From Gordonia tangerina (GTDB taxonomy: Bacteria; Actinomycetota; Actinomycetes; Mycobacteriales; Mycobacteriaceae): a stretch of DNA of 53,358 nt. The DNA lies in the NCBI RefSeq assembly GCF_021556435.1, contig NZ_JAKGCU010000031.1, forward strand, positions 1 through 53,358, given 5' to 3'. Position 1 is the stretch's first letter. Every line of letters begins with the position of its first letter. A program made the position numbers and the translations under genes. Below, piece by piece: positions 1 to 9,359 of this stretch. Below the pieces are notes generated by a model. That model saw only the letters and a list, made by a program, of their open reading frames with translations. It searched no databases and was not told the origin of the DNA.

Positions 1-47
1 ACGGGACCGCATCTGTACCTTGACAACTCAACAGTGTGAACAAGCCT

Positions 48-108
48 GCTGACCGACCGACCCGAACGTCAGCGACGGACGCGACACCATCGCGGCCGGT
101 CGGTCAGC
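48..108 (-). terminator. Inverted repeat, likely terminator of the leftward acyl-CoA operon
   Basis: GCTGACCGACCG at 48-59 is matched exactly by CGGTCGGTCAGC at 97-108, a 12-bp stem with a 37-nt loop. It lies just past the stop codon (172) of the acyl-CoA ligase gene, the last gene of a leftward operon. There is no U-tract, which is common for actinobacterial terminators. The rest of 1-171 shows no gene; a TTGACA at 20-25 has no convincing -10 partner. Confidence 0.5.
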
Positions 109-171
109 ACGCTCGATCAGCAGGCGGGTCGGCACCCACCGACACTCGTCCCCCTGCGACCGTCGCAACCG

Positions 172-1815
172 TCATGCGGTGACCAGACGCTCCCGGAGCG
201 CAACCTTTTGGACCTTGCCGGCGGCTGACGTCGGTAGCGAATCCACCACGAGGACGTCCCGGATCTTTTTGTACGGCAACACTTGTTCGGCAACGTAGGC
301 CTGCAGGCGATGGGTGTCGACCTGGTGACCGGCTGCTGCGACGATGAAGGCCACGGGTTCCTGGCCCACACTGCCCGCCTCGCGACCGACGACGGCCGCC
401 GCGGCGACGTCCGGGTGGGTGACGAGAATCTCCTCGAGCTCACGCGGATACACGTTGTAGCCCTTGTAGATCAGCATGTCCTTTGCCCGATCGCAGATGT
501 AGAGGTAGCCGTCGTAGTCGCGATAAGCGATGTCGCCGGTGTCGAGCCATCCGTCGACGTACTGAGCGGCGGTGATCTCGGGATGGTTGTGATAGCCGTC
601 GGTGACCTGCGGTCCGCGGACCCAGAGCTCGCCACGCTGCCCGGGTTCCAGAACGGCCGCACGGTCGTCGGCGGACCGAATCTGGATCTCGGTGTCAAAT
701 GTAGGTAGTCCGACACTGCCGAGCCGATACTCGCCGTCGCCGGTCAGCGGAGCCGACGACACCAGGCAGGTCGCCTCGGTGAGTCCGTAACCCTCGACGA
801 CCGCGCCCGCAGGGAACGCCGATGTCAGCGTCTCCAACGTCACCTGATCGATGGGGGCGGCACCAGAGGACACGACGCGCACCGACGTCAGGTCACGATG
901 AGCGACATCGGGGTGTGAGGCGAGTGCGTGCCACATCGCCGGGCTTCCCGTGACATACGTGGCCCGATGCCGCTCGATCAGTTCGAGCATGCCCGCCGGA
1001 TCGAATCGGCCGGCCAGCACCTGGGTGGCGCCGCAGAGCAGCAGAAAGGACATGTTGATCAGGGCATGTGCGTGGAACAGCGGTGACACCACAACGGTCG
1101 CCGCCGACCCTGGAACCACGCCGCGCTCATCGGCGCCGTCGCGGCTCTCGAGCCGCACCAGTCCGGTCGCGTCGGCGACCACCGCATGACCGGCCCGCCA
1201 CCCGACCATCTGCGTCACATTCGCCACGACATTGCGGTGCAGCACCCGGACCCCCTTCGACACGCCCGTCGTGCCGCCGGTGAAGGCGAGATGCGCCAGA
1301 TCCGATCCGACCACGTCGGTGATCGCCGGATCGGTATGGCCGGCAGTGAACTCCGCCAAGGTGATCACACCGTCCGGAACGGTTTCGACATCGACACCGG
1401 GTCGATCGGCCAGCACGACAGCGGTCACACCGTGATCGCTGTCGGCTTCGAGGAGACGATCGAGCTGCGCACTGCCCGTGAACGCAATCGACGCTCCGGT
1501 CTCGGCCAGTTGTGCTCGCAAGCCTGGCATCGGCTGCAACGGATTGACCGGCGTGACAGCCGCACCGGCGCGCAACGAACCGTAGTAGCAGACGAGGAAC
1601 TCGATGCTGTTGCCCAGATGCAACAGCACCACGTCGCCGTCCCCGACACCCGCGGCACGCAGCGCCGCGGACACACGTGCCGTCGCCACATCGAGTTCGT
1701 CGTAGGTGACTATGCGGTCCTCGTCGACCACAGCGGCCCGCGAACCGTACATCCGCGCCGTACTCGGTGGCAGCGCCGCCATCGTGATGTCCGGGTAGTT
1801 CAGCTCCGTGCTCAT
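172..1815 (-). CDS. AMP-forming acyl-CoA synthetase (acyl-CoA ligase)
   Basis: A 547-residue ANL-superfamily ligase that activates a carboxylic acid with ATP and CoA via an acyl-adenylate; the substrate cannot be read from the sequence. The adenylation motifs are in order: the phosphate loop LAFTGGTTGVSKGV in the N-terminal half, YGLTEA, GWLDTGDIAY, and near the C-terminus PTSAAGKVQK with the catalytic lysine. The ATG at 1815 (MSTELNYP) is preceded by AGGAG; the upstream open frame to 1914 has no family-like sequence. It is the third gene of a leftward set MFS transporter, thiolase, ligase (50-nt gap to the thiolase), so it probably activates what the transporter brings in. Length is normal for the family. 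Confidence 0.9.
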   Translation of the reverse strand: MSTELNYPDITMAALPPSTARMYGSRAAVVDEDRIVTYDELDVATARVSAALRAAGVGDGDVVLLHLGNSIEFLVCYYGSLRAGAAVTPVNPLQPMPGLRAQLAETGASIAFTGSAQLDRLLEADSDHGVTAVVLADRPGVDVETVPDGVITLAEFTAGHTDPAITDVVGSDLAHLAFTGGTTGVSKGVRVLHRNVVANVTQMVGWRAGHAVVADATGLVRLESRDGADERGVVPGSAATVVVSPLFHAHALINMSFLLLCGATQVLAGRFDPAGMLELIERHRATYVTGSPAMWHALASHPDVAHRDLTSVRVVSSGAAPIDQVTLETLTSAFPAGAVVEGYGLTEATCLVSSAPLTGDGEYRLGSVGLPTFDTEIQIRSADDRAAVLEPGQRGELWVRGPQVTDGYHNHPEITAAQYVDGWLDTGDIAYRDYDGYLYICDRAKDMLIYKGYNVYPRELEEILVTHPDVAAAAVVGREAGSVGQEPVAFIVAAAGHQVDTHRLQAYVAEQVLPYKKIRDVLVVDSLPTSAAGKVQKVALRERLVTA

Positions 1816-1865
1816 CGATCTCCTGTCTCGGTGCGCCCCGAATGCATGTCCTCGCCGGGCCGGCG

Positions 1866-2999
1866 TCAGAGACGCTCGACGATGGTGGCGTTGGCCATCC
1901 CGCCGGCTTCGCACATCGACTGCAAGCCGTACCGGATGCCGTTGTTGCGCATGTGATGTACGAGTCGCGTCATGAGAATCGCGCCGGAGCCACCGAGCGG
2001 ATGGCCCACCGCGATGGCGCCGCCGAGCGGATTCACCCGATCCGCGTCAGCACCGGTCTCGATCTGCCAGGCCAGCGGCACCGGCGCGAACGCCTCGTTG
2101 ATCTCGAACGCGCCGATGTCGCCGATGGTCAGACCGGACCGCTCGAGAGCTTTCGCAGTTGCTGCGATCGGGCCGGTGAGCATGATGACGGGGTCGTCAC
2201 CGGCTACCACCGCCGTGTGTACCCGGGCAATCGGCGTGAACCCGTGCTCAGCCGCAGTCTGCGAACACATGACGAGCAACGCCGCCGCACCATCGGAGAT
2301 CTGAGAAGCATTGCCGGCGTGAATAACCCCGTCCTCTCGGAAAGCGGGCTTGAGCGCCGACATCGACTCGAGCGTGCCGCCACGCCGAATGCCCTCATCC
2401 CCTTCGAGGACGCCGGTGATCGGCGCCAGTTGCCCGTCGAAGGCGCCCGCATCAGCGGCTTGGGCGGCGAGTTCGTGTGAGCGAAGGGAGAACTCGTCGA
2501 GGGCGGTCCGGCTCAGCGACCATTTCTGGGCCATCATCTCCGCCCCGATGCCCTGACTGAAGCGATCGACGCCGTACCGGTCGAGGACGGTGGGCGGCTG
2601 ACTCTCCCCGTTGGGCGCGGCGCTCCCCATCGGCACTCGGCTCATCGACTCCACACCGCCGGCCACCACGACGTCCTGTTGACCGGAGATCACCGCGGCC
2701 GCAGCCATACTGAGCGCTTGTTGGCTGGATCCGCAGGCCCTGGTCACCGTGGTGCCCGGCACCGATTCCGGCCAACCGGCGGCCAGAATCGCAGTACGCG
2801 CGACGTTGCCTGCCTGCTCGGAGGTCTGACTGACACACCCCCAGACGACATCGTCGATCACGGCCGGATCGAGCCCGGTCCGCTCGACCAACGACTCGAG
2901 CACATGTGCCGACAGGTCGGCGGGATGGATGCCGGACAGGGCGCCGCGTCGACGTCCGATCGGCGTGCGGACGGCATCGACGATCACTGCATCACGCAT
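1866..2999 (-). CDS. Thiolase (acetyl-CoA C-acyltransferase)
   Basis: A 377-residue thiolase catalysing CoA-dependent cleavage of 3-ketoacyl-CoA, or the reverse condensation. The nucleophilic cysteine is Cys89 in TRACGSSQQALS. The C-terminal half has EINEAFAP, the GHPLGGSGA loop and a final MCEAGGMANA with the second catalytic cysteine, so both active-site cysteines are present. The start is ATG 2999 (MRDAVIVDAVRTP), behind AAGGAG; the frame is open to 3104 but the extra residues do not look like thiolase. It lies between the MFS transporter and the ligase genes and fits the last step of a beta-oxidation-like pathway. Enoyl-CoA hydratase and 3-hydroxyacyl-CoA dehydrogenase genes are absent from the window. 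Confidence 0.92.
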   Translation of the reverse strand: MRDAVIVDAVRTPIGRRRGALSGIHPADLSAHVLESLVERTGLDPAVIDDVVWGCVSQTSEQAGNVARTAILAAGWPESVPGTTVTRACGSSQQALSMAAAAVISGQQDVVVAGGVESMSRVPMGSAAPNGESQPPTVLDRYGVDRFSQGIGAEMMAQKWSLSRTALDEFSLRSHELAAQAADAGAFDGQLAPITGVLEGDEGIRRGGTLESMSALKPAFREDGVIHAGNASQISDGAAALLVMCSQTAAEHGFTPIARVHTAVVAGDDPVIMLTGPIAATAKALERSGLTIGDIGAFEINEAFAPVPLAWQIETGADADRVNPLGGAIAVGHPLGGSGAILMTRLVHHMRNNGIRYGLQSMCEAGGMANATIVERL

Positions 3000-3137
3000 G
3001 GGATCTCCTTGAACTGAAATGCGGCTTGTACTGATGTGCGGCTCGGCTGCGGTGGCGAGACGCGCCCTCCCATCGAATGAACCTCGTGCGGCATACGAGC
3101 ACAAGATGTTTCACACTCACGGTGCGATAGCCCTCGC

Positions 3138-4517
3138 CTATGTCGCGTGCGCGCCGACCGGCAGGTCCCGGCGCACCAGCACCTTGTCCCGCTCCGGATT
3201 CGCGAACACCAGGGCGAGGACCGCGCATACGGAGGCAACGATGCCGATGATCTGGAACGAGGTCGCGTAGCCGGCCGCCGGGGTCGAGGCGTTGTCGACG
3301 ATGACGCCCGTGGCGTACGGGGCGACCAGACCGCCGATGGCCATGATCGCGAGGAAAACACCCAGCGTCCCGGCGGTCTGGCGCGGCGGGCAGATTTCCG
3401 AGATGGCTGCGTTGAACAGCGGGAACACCGAGGTGGCGCAGCCGTAGCCGAGCGAGACCACCAACACCGCGAGGGCCGGGGTACTGATCCCTGGGAGGGT
3501 CACCAACAGCACGCCGGCGACGAGCACGCCCGTCGAGGGGACGATCACCCGCAACTTGCGTGATGTCGCACCGCGAGAGATCAGCCGGTCACCGACCACG
3601 GACGTCACGAGCATCATCGCGAGTCCGACGATCGAGGGCAGCGCGAACATCGACCCGGCTTCCAATCGGCTGTAACCCAAGCCCTTCTCGAAATAGGAGG
3701 GCAACCAGGTCAGCACCACCGTGACCAGCGCGTACACGCTCATCACCAGAAGTGCGGCGCTGATGAAGGTCCGGGTGGTGAAGATCCGCACCCACGGCAC
3801 AGCAGGTTCGTCTGCTCCGGATACCGACGTAACCGAGGTGCTGTCGCCCGAGCCCTTGGGCTGCTTGCCGCCCGCGATATAGGGTCCGTCCTTCCAGGTG
3901 GCCAGCCAGACCACGCACCACAACAGACCCGCGACCGAAAGCGTGATCAGGGCTGCCCGCCAGCCGAGGTTGACGGTGATGACCGCCAGGATCGGGGCGA
4001 TGGCGATCTTGGCGATCGATGCCGCCCCGGCCAACAGCGCGCCGGGAAGTGCTCGGCGGGCCGGTGGATGCCACGAGTAAGCGGCCGTGTGCAGCAGCGC
4101 CGAACTCGGCCCCTCGGCGAATCCTAGGAACAACCGACTCACGATGAGCACCGAGAACGCAGCGACCGCCACCATCGGCAGCATGGCCGCCGCCCAGCAC
4201 ACGGCCAGGATGACCAACGCCCACCGCAGCGACAGCCATCGGTTCAAAGCGCCGGCAAAGAACCCGCCGATCGTGAAGGTGAGGAAGAAGAGGCTGCCGA
4301 CCAGACCGATCTGCGATGAATTGAAACCCAACTCGTCGGCGAGTGACTGCGCGATGATCCCGAGGACTGCCTTGTCGGCATAGTTGACGACATACAGAGC
4401 GACGAGCAGGGAGGTCAGTCCCCATGCCCGGCGCCGAAGCGCGCCATCGGCGGGGACTGCGTCGGTCACGGGCGCACCTCCGGTGGCCGCGTCCGATCTG
4501 GCCTTGATGGTGGGCAT
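3138..4517 (-). CDS. MFS transporter, anion:cation symporter type
   Basis: A 459-residue major facilitator protein with about 12 hydrophobic segments. The N-terminal part (ALYVVNYADKAVLGIIAQSL, then GLVGSLFFLTFTIGGFFAGAL) resembles the ACS family that imports organic anions by proton or sodium symport; the substrate is not identifiable. A charged central loop rich in K, G, D and S separates the two halves, as is normal. ATG 4517 (MPTIKARSD) follows GGAGGA; the longer frame to 4655 is less likely. As first gene of the leftward operon, and divergent from two acyl-CoA dehydrogenases, it probably imports the acid that the ligase activates. The 138-bp gap between it and the thiolase holds nothing recognisable. 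Confidence 0.85.
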   Translation of the reverse strand: MPTIKARSDAATGGAPVTDAVPADGALRRRAWGLTSLLVALYVVNYADKAVLGIIAQSLADELGFNSSQIGLVGSLFFLTFTIGGFFAGALNRWLSLRWALVILAVCWAAAMLPMVAVAAFSVLIVSRLFLGFAEGPSSALLHTAAYSWHPPARRALPGALLAGAASIAKIAIAPILAVITVNLGWRAALITLSVAGLLWCVVWLATWKDGPYIAGGKQPKGSGDSTSVTSVSGADEPAVPWVRIFTTRTFISAALLVMSVYALVTVVLTWLPSYFEKGLGYSRLEAGSMFALPSIVGLAMMLVTSVVGDRLISRGATSRKLRVIVPSTGVLVAGVLLVTLPGISTPALAVLVVSLGYGCATSVFPLFNAAISEICPPRQTAGTLGVFLAIMAIGGLVAPYATGVIVDNASTPAAGYATSFQIIGIVASVCAVLALVFANPERDKVLVRRDLPVGAHAT

Positions 4518-4881
4518 GTCGTCCTCCTGCGACGGAAAATGGATGGGGGTGTCGAGCGAAGTAATCAGCACAGGTGACGTGAGCGAGGCTCGAACATCAT
4601 CGTGTCGTGGATCACATCTGCGATCATTGAACCCCTCCCGCGCAATCGCGGGCAATGCCGGTTCGACGAATCGACAGACTGCGAATACCTATGGGTGCGG
4701 TCACCATGTCCCGCGACCACCCGTCATTGGCTCCCGCTAACAGATCGTTAGTCGATGACCTCGTTCCGCTACCGAGGTCTGCAGGGCATGCTGAGAGGGT
4801 TCAGTGATGCCGGCCACCGCCGGCATCACGCCACGACTGTCTCTCCCCGGCCGAACCGCACCCAAAAGAGAAGAGATCACG
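4518..4881. promoter_or_regulatory. Divergent promoter region with operator-like inverted repeat CTAACagatcGTTAG
   Basis: These 364 bp separate the leftward transporter-thiolase-ligase genes from the rightward acyl-CoA dehydrogenases and contain no gene I can support. At 4737-4751 is a perfect 5+5 inverted repeat, CTAAC/GTTAG with a 5-nt spacer, the size of a TetR- or GntR-type half-site pair. A looser pair of GATC half-sites lies near 4610-4635. No regulator gene is present in the window. The site is candidate only. Confidence 0.4.
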
Positions 4882-6078
4882 ATGGCCCGCCTCGCACAGA
4901 CCCTGGGTCTCACCGACATCCAGACCGAGATTCTGGCGAACGTCCGACAGTTCGTCGACAAGCAGATCATCCCGAACGCCCAGCAACTCGAGCACAACGA
5001 TTCATATCCACACGAGATCGTCGACGGGATGCGCGACATGGGCCTGTTCGGCCTGATGATCCCTGAGGAATACGGCGGGCTCGGCGAGTCGCTGCTCACG
5101 TACGCGTTGTGCGTCGAAGAACTGGCGCGCGGGTGGATGAGCGTGTCCGGGGTGATCAACACCCATTTCATCGTTGCCTACATGCTGCGTCAGCACGGAA
5201 CCGAGGAACAGAAGCGCAGATTCCTGCCACGGATGGCGACCGGCGAAGTGCGCGGCGCGTTCTCGATGTCCGAACCGGAACTCGGTTCGGATGTGGCCGC
5301 GATCAAGACCACCGCCAAGCGCACCGCCGACGGTGACTACTCGATCAGTGGCCAGAAGATGTGGCTGACCAACGGCGCGAGTTCGACGCTGGTGGCCGCG
5401 CTGGTGCGGACCGAGGAGGGCCAGGACAAGGCGCACAAGAATCTCACCACCTTCCTGGTGGAGAAACCCGCCGGGTTCGGCGAAGTGCTCCCCGGGGTGA
5501 CCATCCCGACCAAGATCGACAAGATGGGCTACAAGGGAATCGACACCACCGAGCTCATCTTCGACGGTTACCGCGCCTCGGCCGACGACATTCTCGGCGG
5601 CTTCCCGGGCCGCGGGTTCGCCCACATGATGGACGGGGTCGAGGTGGGCCGGGTCAACGTATCTGCACGCGCCTGTGGAGTGGCCCAGCGCGCCTTCGAG
5701 CTCGCCGTTCGCTACGCCCAGCAACGATCAACCTTCGGTAAGCCGATCGCACAGCACCAGGCGATTGCGTTCAGCCTCGCCGAAATGGCCACCAAGGTGG
5801 AGGCCGCACACCTGATGATGGTCAACGCCGCCCGACTCAAGGATTCCGGCGACCGCAACGACGTGTCGGCCGGAATGGCCAAATACCTGTGCAGCGAGTA
5901 CTGCGCGGAGGTCACCCAGGCAAGCTTTCGCATCCACGGTGGCTACGGCTACTCCAAAGACTTCGAGGTCGAACGGCTCATGCGGGAGGCGCCGTTTCTA
6001 CTCATCGGTGAGGGCACCAGCGAGATCCAGAAACAGATCATCAGCAAGGGACTACTGCGCGACTACCGCGAGAACTGA
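4882..6078 (+). CDS. Acyl-CoA dehydrogenase (FAD)
   Basis: A 398-residue acyl-CoA dehydrogenase that introduces a 2,3 double bond into an acyl-CoA and passes electrons to ETF. The N-terminal helical domain has MGLFGLMIPEEYGGLGESLLT. The central beta domain has FSMSEPELGSDVAAIKT and the flavin-contacting KMWLTNGA. The C-terminal domain carries the signature QQRSTFGKPIAQHQA and IHGGYGYSKDFEVERLMREA, followed by GEGTSEIQKQI with the likely catalytic glutamate. ATG 4882 follows AAGAGAAGAG; upstream in-frame sequence to 4804 is not family-like. The next acyl-CoA dehydrogenase starts 10 nt after its stop, so the two are co-transcribed and may act on successive or different-length substrates. Confidence 0.93.
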   Translation: MARLAQTLGLTDIQTEILANVRQFVDKQIIPNAQQLEHNDSYPHEIVDGMRDMGLFGLMIPEEYGGLGESLLTYALCVEELARGWMSVSGVINTHFIVAYMLRQHGTEEQKRRFLPRMATGEVRGAFSMSEPELGSDVAAIKTTAKRTADGDYSISGQKMWLTNGASSTLVAALVRTEEGQDKAHKNLTTFLVEKPAGFGEVLPGVTIPTKIDKMGYKGIDTTELIFDGYRASADDILGGFPGRGFAHMMDGVEVGRVNVSARACGVAQRAFELAVRYAQQRSTFGKPIAQHQAIAFSLAEMATKVEAAHLMMVNAARLKDSGDRNDVSAGMAKYLCSEYCAEVTQASFRIHGGYGYSKDFEVERLMREAPFLLIGEGTSEIQKQIISKGLLRDYREN

Positions 6079-6088
6079 GGGGAAAACC

Positions 6089-7246
6089 ATGCAGCGCACC
6101 GTGTTCAACGACGATCACGAGACATTCCGCAAAACCCTTCGCGACTTCATCGCCAAAGAGGTCGTGCCGCACTACCACGACTGGGAGAAGCAGGGCCACC
6201 CGCCGCGCAACTTCTACAATCGGCTCGGCGAACTCGGCGTGCTCGGCATCGAAGCGCCTGAGGAGTTCGGCGGCGGCGGCATCAAGGACTTCACCTACTC
6301 GATGGTGATCGCCGAGGAGACATCGGCGGCCGGCGTGACCTTCGGCAGCTATTCGGTGCATTCGAATCTCATCCTGCCCTACCTGATGGAGTACGGAACC
6401 GACGAGCAGAAGCACCGCTGGCTGCCCGGATTCTGCTCCGGCGACATCATGTTCGCCATCGCGATGACCGAGCCGGGAACCGGCTCGGACCTCGCCAACA
6501 TCTCCACCACCGCCACGCTGTCCGAGGACGGCAGCCACTACGTGCTCGACGGCGCGAAGACATTCATCACCGGTGGTGCACTCGCCGACCGCGTCCTGGC
6601 CGTCTGTCGCACTTCGCCGTTCGACGCGGACAACCGCCGGTCCGGGCTCTCAATCCTGGTTGTCGACACCACCTCCGAAGGGTTCTCCGTCGGCCGCAAG
6701 TTGGAGAAGATCGGGCTGAAGGCATCCGACACCGCGGAGCTGGCGTTCAGTTCGGTTCGCGTTCCCGTCGAAGATCGCCTCGGCGACGAGGGCGCGGGAT
6801 TCTCGTATCTCACACACAATCTCGCGCAGGAACGGCTGACCATCGCGGTCGGCGCATCGGCCACCGCCGCGGCCGCAGTACAGCACGCGCTGGCATACAC
6901 CACCGAGCGCGATGTTTTCGGCAAACCGGTGTCGTCGTTCCAGAACACCAAGTTCGTGCTTGCCGAATGCTCCGCCGAGGTCGAGGCGATCCGGCAGTTC
7001 GTCGACCGGGCCATGGAACTGCACAACGCCGGGGATCTCTCGGTGCCCGACGCGGCACGAGTGAAATTGTTCGCCACCGAGACCGCCGGCCGGGTCATCG
7101 ACAAATGTCTGCAACTGCACGGCGGGTACGGCTACATCCTGGAATACCCGATCGCCCGCCTCTACGCCGACACCCGAGTGTCGCGAATCTACGGCGGCAC
7201 CAACGAGGTGATGAAGACGATCATCGCCAAGGACCTGGGGCTGTAG
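6089..7246 (+). CDS. Acyl-CoA dehydrogenase (FAD), second copy
   Basis: A 385-residue acyl-CoA dehydrogenase, clearly related to but distinct from the preceding gene. Recognisable parts are LGVLGIEAPEEFGGGG near the N-terminus, IAMTEPGTGSDLANIST in the mid-domain, ERDVFGKPVSSFQNTKF and LQLHGGYGYILEYPIARLY, ending in YGGTNEVMKTIIAKDLGL, where the glutamate is the expected base. ATG 6089 follows AGGGGAAAACC and lies 10 nt after the previous stop. Two dehydrogenases, a thiolase, a ligase and a transporter facing one control region suggest a dedicated carboxylic-acid degradation unit. The 74-bp gap to nadE holds the nadE promoter. Confidence 0.93.
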   Translation: MQRTVFNDDHETFRKTLRDFIAKEVVPHYHDWEKQGHPPRNFYNRLGELGVLGIEAPEEFGGGGIKDFTYSMVIAEETSAAGVTFGSYSVHSNLILPYLMEYGTDEQKHRWLPGFCSGDIMFAIAMTEPGTGSDLANISTTATLSEDGSHYVLDGAKTFITGGALADRVLAVCRTSPFDADNRRSGLSILVVDTTSEGFSVGRKLEKIGLKASDTAELAFSSVRVPVEDRLGDEGAGFSYLTHNLAQERLTIAVGASATAAAAVQHALAYTTERDVFGKPVSSFQNTKFVLAECSAEVEAIRQFVDRAMELHNAGDLSVPDAARVKLFATETAGRVIDKCLQLHGGYGYILEYPIARLYADTRVSRIYGGTNEVMKTIIAKDLGL

Positions 7247-7308
7247 CGGACTCGGTCATGGTGGCACCGCCGACGCGAGGACCGACGTGGGACCGGGCGG
7301 CCCTCGGA

Positions 7309-7314
7309 TAGGCT
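7309..7314 (+). promoter_or_regulatory. -10 element (TAGGCT) of a leaderless nadE transcript
   Basis: TAGGCT fits the actinobacterial TAnnnT -10 consensus and ends 6 nt before the GTG start at 7321, so the predicted transcript begins at the start codon. No Shine-Dalgarno sequence is present. Confidence 0.5.
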
Positions 7315-7320
7315 CGCAGT

Positions 7321-9336
7321 GTGTCTGTCTATGACCACGGATTCGCCCGGGTGACCGGAGCGGTCCCACTCGTCGCCCTCGCCGACCCGGCCACCAATGC
7401 CAAACGCATCATCGAACAGGTGCGCGCATCCGCCGACGATGGCACGGCTCTCGTGGTGTTCCCGGAGTTGGGATTGTGCGGTTACAGCATCGACGACTTG
7501 TTTCACCAGGACGCGATCATCGACGCCTGTCTGGCAGGTCTGGCGACGATCGTCGAGGCGACGACGGGGCTGCGGCCGGTGGTGGCAGTGGGGTTGCCGC
7601 TGCAGGTCGGCGACGGCCTCTACAACTGCGCCGCAGTGATCCACGACGGCGAGGTGCTGGGCGTGGTGCCGAAGTCGTATCTGCCCAATTACCGGGAGTT
7701 CTACGAACAGCGCTTCTTCGCGGCCGCCCGCGACGCACCGGTCACCACCGTGACCGTGCTCGGCCGCGACGTGCCGTTCGGGGCGGATCTGATCTTCGAG
7801 GCGACCGACCTCGAGGGTTTCGGAGTTCACGTGGAGATCTGCGAGGACGGTTGGGTGCCCATTCCGCCGAGCACCTGGGCAGCGCTGGGCGGTGCGACAG
7901 TGCTGGCCAACCTCTCCGGCAGCCCGGTCACCGTGGGCAAAGAGAGCTATCGAAAGGCCCTGTGCACCAGTCACTCCGCTCGGTGCGTCGCCGCCCACAT
8001 CTATGTGGCGGCCGGGTTCGGGGAATCGACCACCGACCTGGCCTGGGACGGCGACGCCTTGATCACCGAGAACGGGACCCTGCTGGCACGCTCCGAGCTG
8101 TTCGCGATGGAGGCACAGACCATCACCGCCGACATCGACCTGGACCGGCTGCGTCAGGAACGGATGCGGATGATCAGTCTGCGCGACCAGGTCGGCGATT
8201 TCGCCGACGACCTCAAGCCGTTGCGCCGGATCCGATTCGCCCTGGGTGAGACCGCCTCGGCAGACGACAGCCTGCGCCGCGCGGTCCCTCGATTCCCGTT
8301 CGTGCCCGCGGATTCCGCCGACCGCGACGCGCGCTGCCGCGAGGTCGGCAACATCCAGGTCCAAGGACTCGCCGCGCGGCTGCGCGCCACCGGCATGGAC
8401 AAGATCGTCATCGGCGTGTCCGGCGGTCTCGACTCCACTCTGGCGCTGCTGGTCGCGGTGGACACCTTTGACCGACTCGGGCTGCCGCGCGAGAACATCC
8501 TCGCCTATACGATGCCCGGTTTCGCGACCGGATCGGCAACGCTGCGGCGGGCACACATCCTGATGGACAGCCTCGGTGTGAGCGGCACCGAGATCGACAT
8601 CCGTCCGTCCTGCGAGCAGATGCTCGCCGACCTGGGCCATCCGTACGCGCGTGGCGAGCAACTCTACGACGTCACCTTCGAAAACGTACAGGCCGGCGAG
8701 CGGACCTCGCATCTGTTCCGGCTGGCCAACCACCACGGCGCGTTCGTGTTGGGCACCGGAGATCTCTCCGAGCTGGCACTGGGTTGGTGCACCTACGGGG
8801 TGGGCGACCAGATGTCGCACTACAACGTGAACTCGTCGGTGCCCAAAACGCTGATCCAACACCTGATCCGGTGGATGATCGCCACCGGCGCCTATTCCGA
8901 CGAGACGGCCGACGTTCTGGCCGAGATCCTCGACGACGTCATCTCACCGGAGCTGGTGCCGGCCGACGACGACGGTCGCATCCAGAGCACCGAGGACACC
9001 GTCGGCCCCTACGAGCTGCACGACTTCTTCCTGTATCACCTCACCCGGTTCGGTTACCGTCCCGAGAAAATCGCCTACCTGGCGGGCCAGGCGTGGGGCG
9101 ACCGGGACCGCGGCGCGTGGTCGGAGTTGCTGACCGCTGATCGGCGCAACGAATACGATGCGGCCACCATCGACAGTTGGCTCCGGGTGTTCTTGACGCG
9201 GTTCATGAACAGTCAATTCAAGCGCAGCGCGATGCCCAACGGACCGAAGGTCGGTTCCGGTGGTTCACTGTCCCCGCGCGGGGATTGGCGGGCCCCCAGC
9301 GACTCGGGTGCCCGCGCGTGGCTCGACAGCTTCTGA
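7321..9336 (+). CDS. nadE: Glutamine-dependent NAD+ synthetase
   Basis: A 671-residue two-domain enzyme converting nicotinate adenine dinucleotide to NAD+ with ATP and glutamine, the last step of NAD synthesis. The N-terminal nitrilase-like glutaminase domain shows its triad: Glu49 in FPELG, Lys118 in VPKSYLPN and Cys174 in VEICEDGWVP. The C-terminal synthetase domain has the PP-loop VSGGLDSTLAL near residue 369 and the ATP/NaAD-binding GTGDLSELALGW. The length matches the long form found in mycobacteria. The GTG start is supported by a TAGGCT -10 six bases upstream. Convergent with the WS/DGAT gene, 23 nt away. Confidence 0.96.
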   Translation: MSVYDHGFARVTGAVPLVALADPATNAKRIIEQVRASADDGTALVVFPELGLCGYSIDDLFHQDAIIDACLAGLATIVEATTGLRPVVAVGLPLQVGDGLYNCAAVIHDGEVLGVVPKSYLPNYREFYEQRFFAAARDAPVTTVTVLGRDVPFGADLIFEATDLEGFGVHVEICEDGWVPIPPSTWAALGGATVLANLSGSPVTVGKESYRKALCTSHSARCVAAHIYVAAGFGESTTDLAWDGDALITENGTLLARSELFAMEAQTITADIDLDRLRQERMRMISLRDQVGDFADDLKPLRRIRFALGETASADDSLRRAVPRFPFVPADSADRDARCREVGNIQVQGLAARLRATGMDKIVIGVSGGLDSTLALLVAVDTFDRLGLPRENILAYTMPGFATGSATLRRAHILMDSLGVSGTEIDIRPSCEQMLADLGHPYARGEQLYDVTFENVQAGERTSHLFRLANHHGAFVLGTGDLSELALGWCTYGVGDQMSHYNVNSSVPKTLIQHLIRWMIATGAYSDETADVLAEILDDVISPELVPADDDGRIQSTEDTVGPYELHDFFLYHLTRFGYRPEKIAYLAGQAWGDRDRGAWSELLTADRRNEYDAATIDSWLRVFLTRFMNSQFKRSAMPNGPKVGSGGSLSPRGDWRAPSDSGARAWLDSF

Positions 9337-9359
9337 CCGACCGCCCGCCGTGACCGGAG

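Noticed and set aside
20..48. TTGACA at 20-25 as a promoter
   Set aside because: No -10 element at the right distance and no gene downstream on that strand.
7189..8862. Minus-strand 557-codon frame over nadE
   Set aside because: Antisense to an unmistakable NadE with full catalytic motifs.
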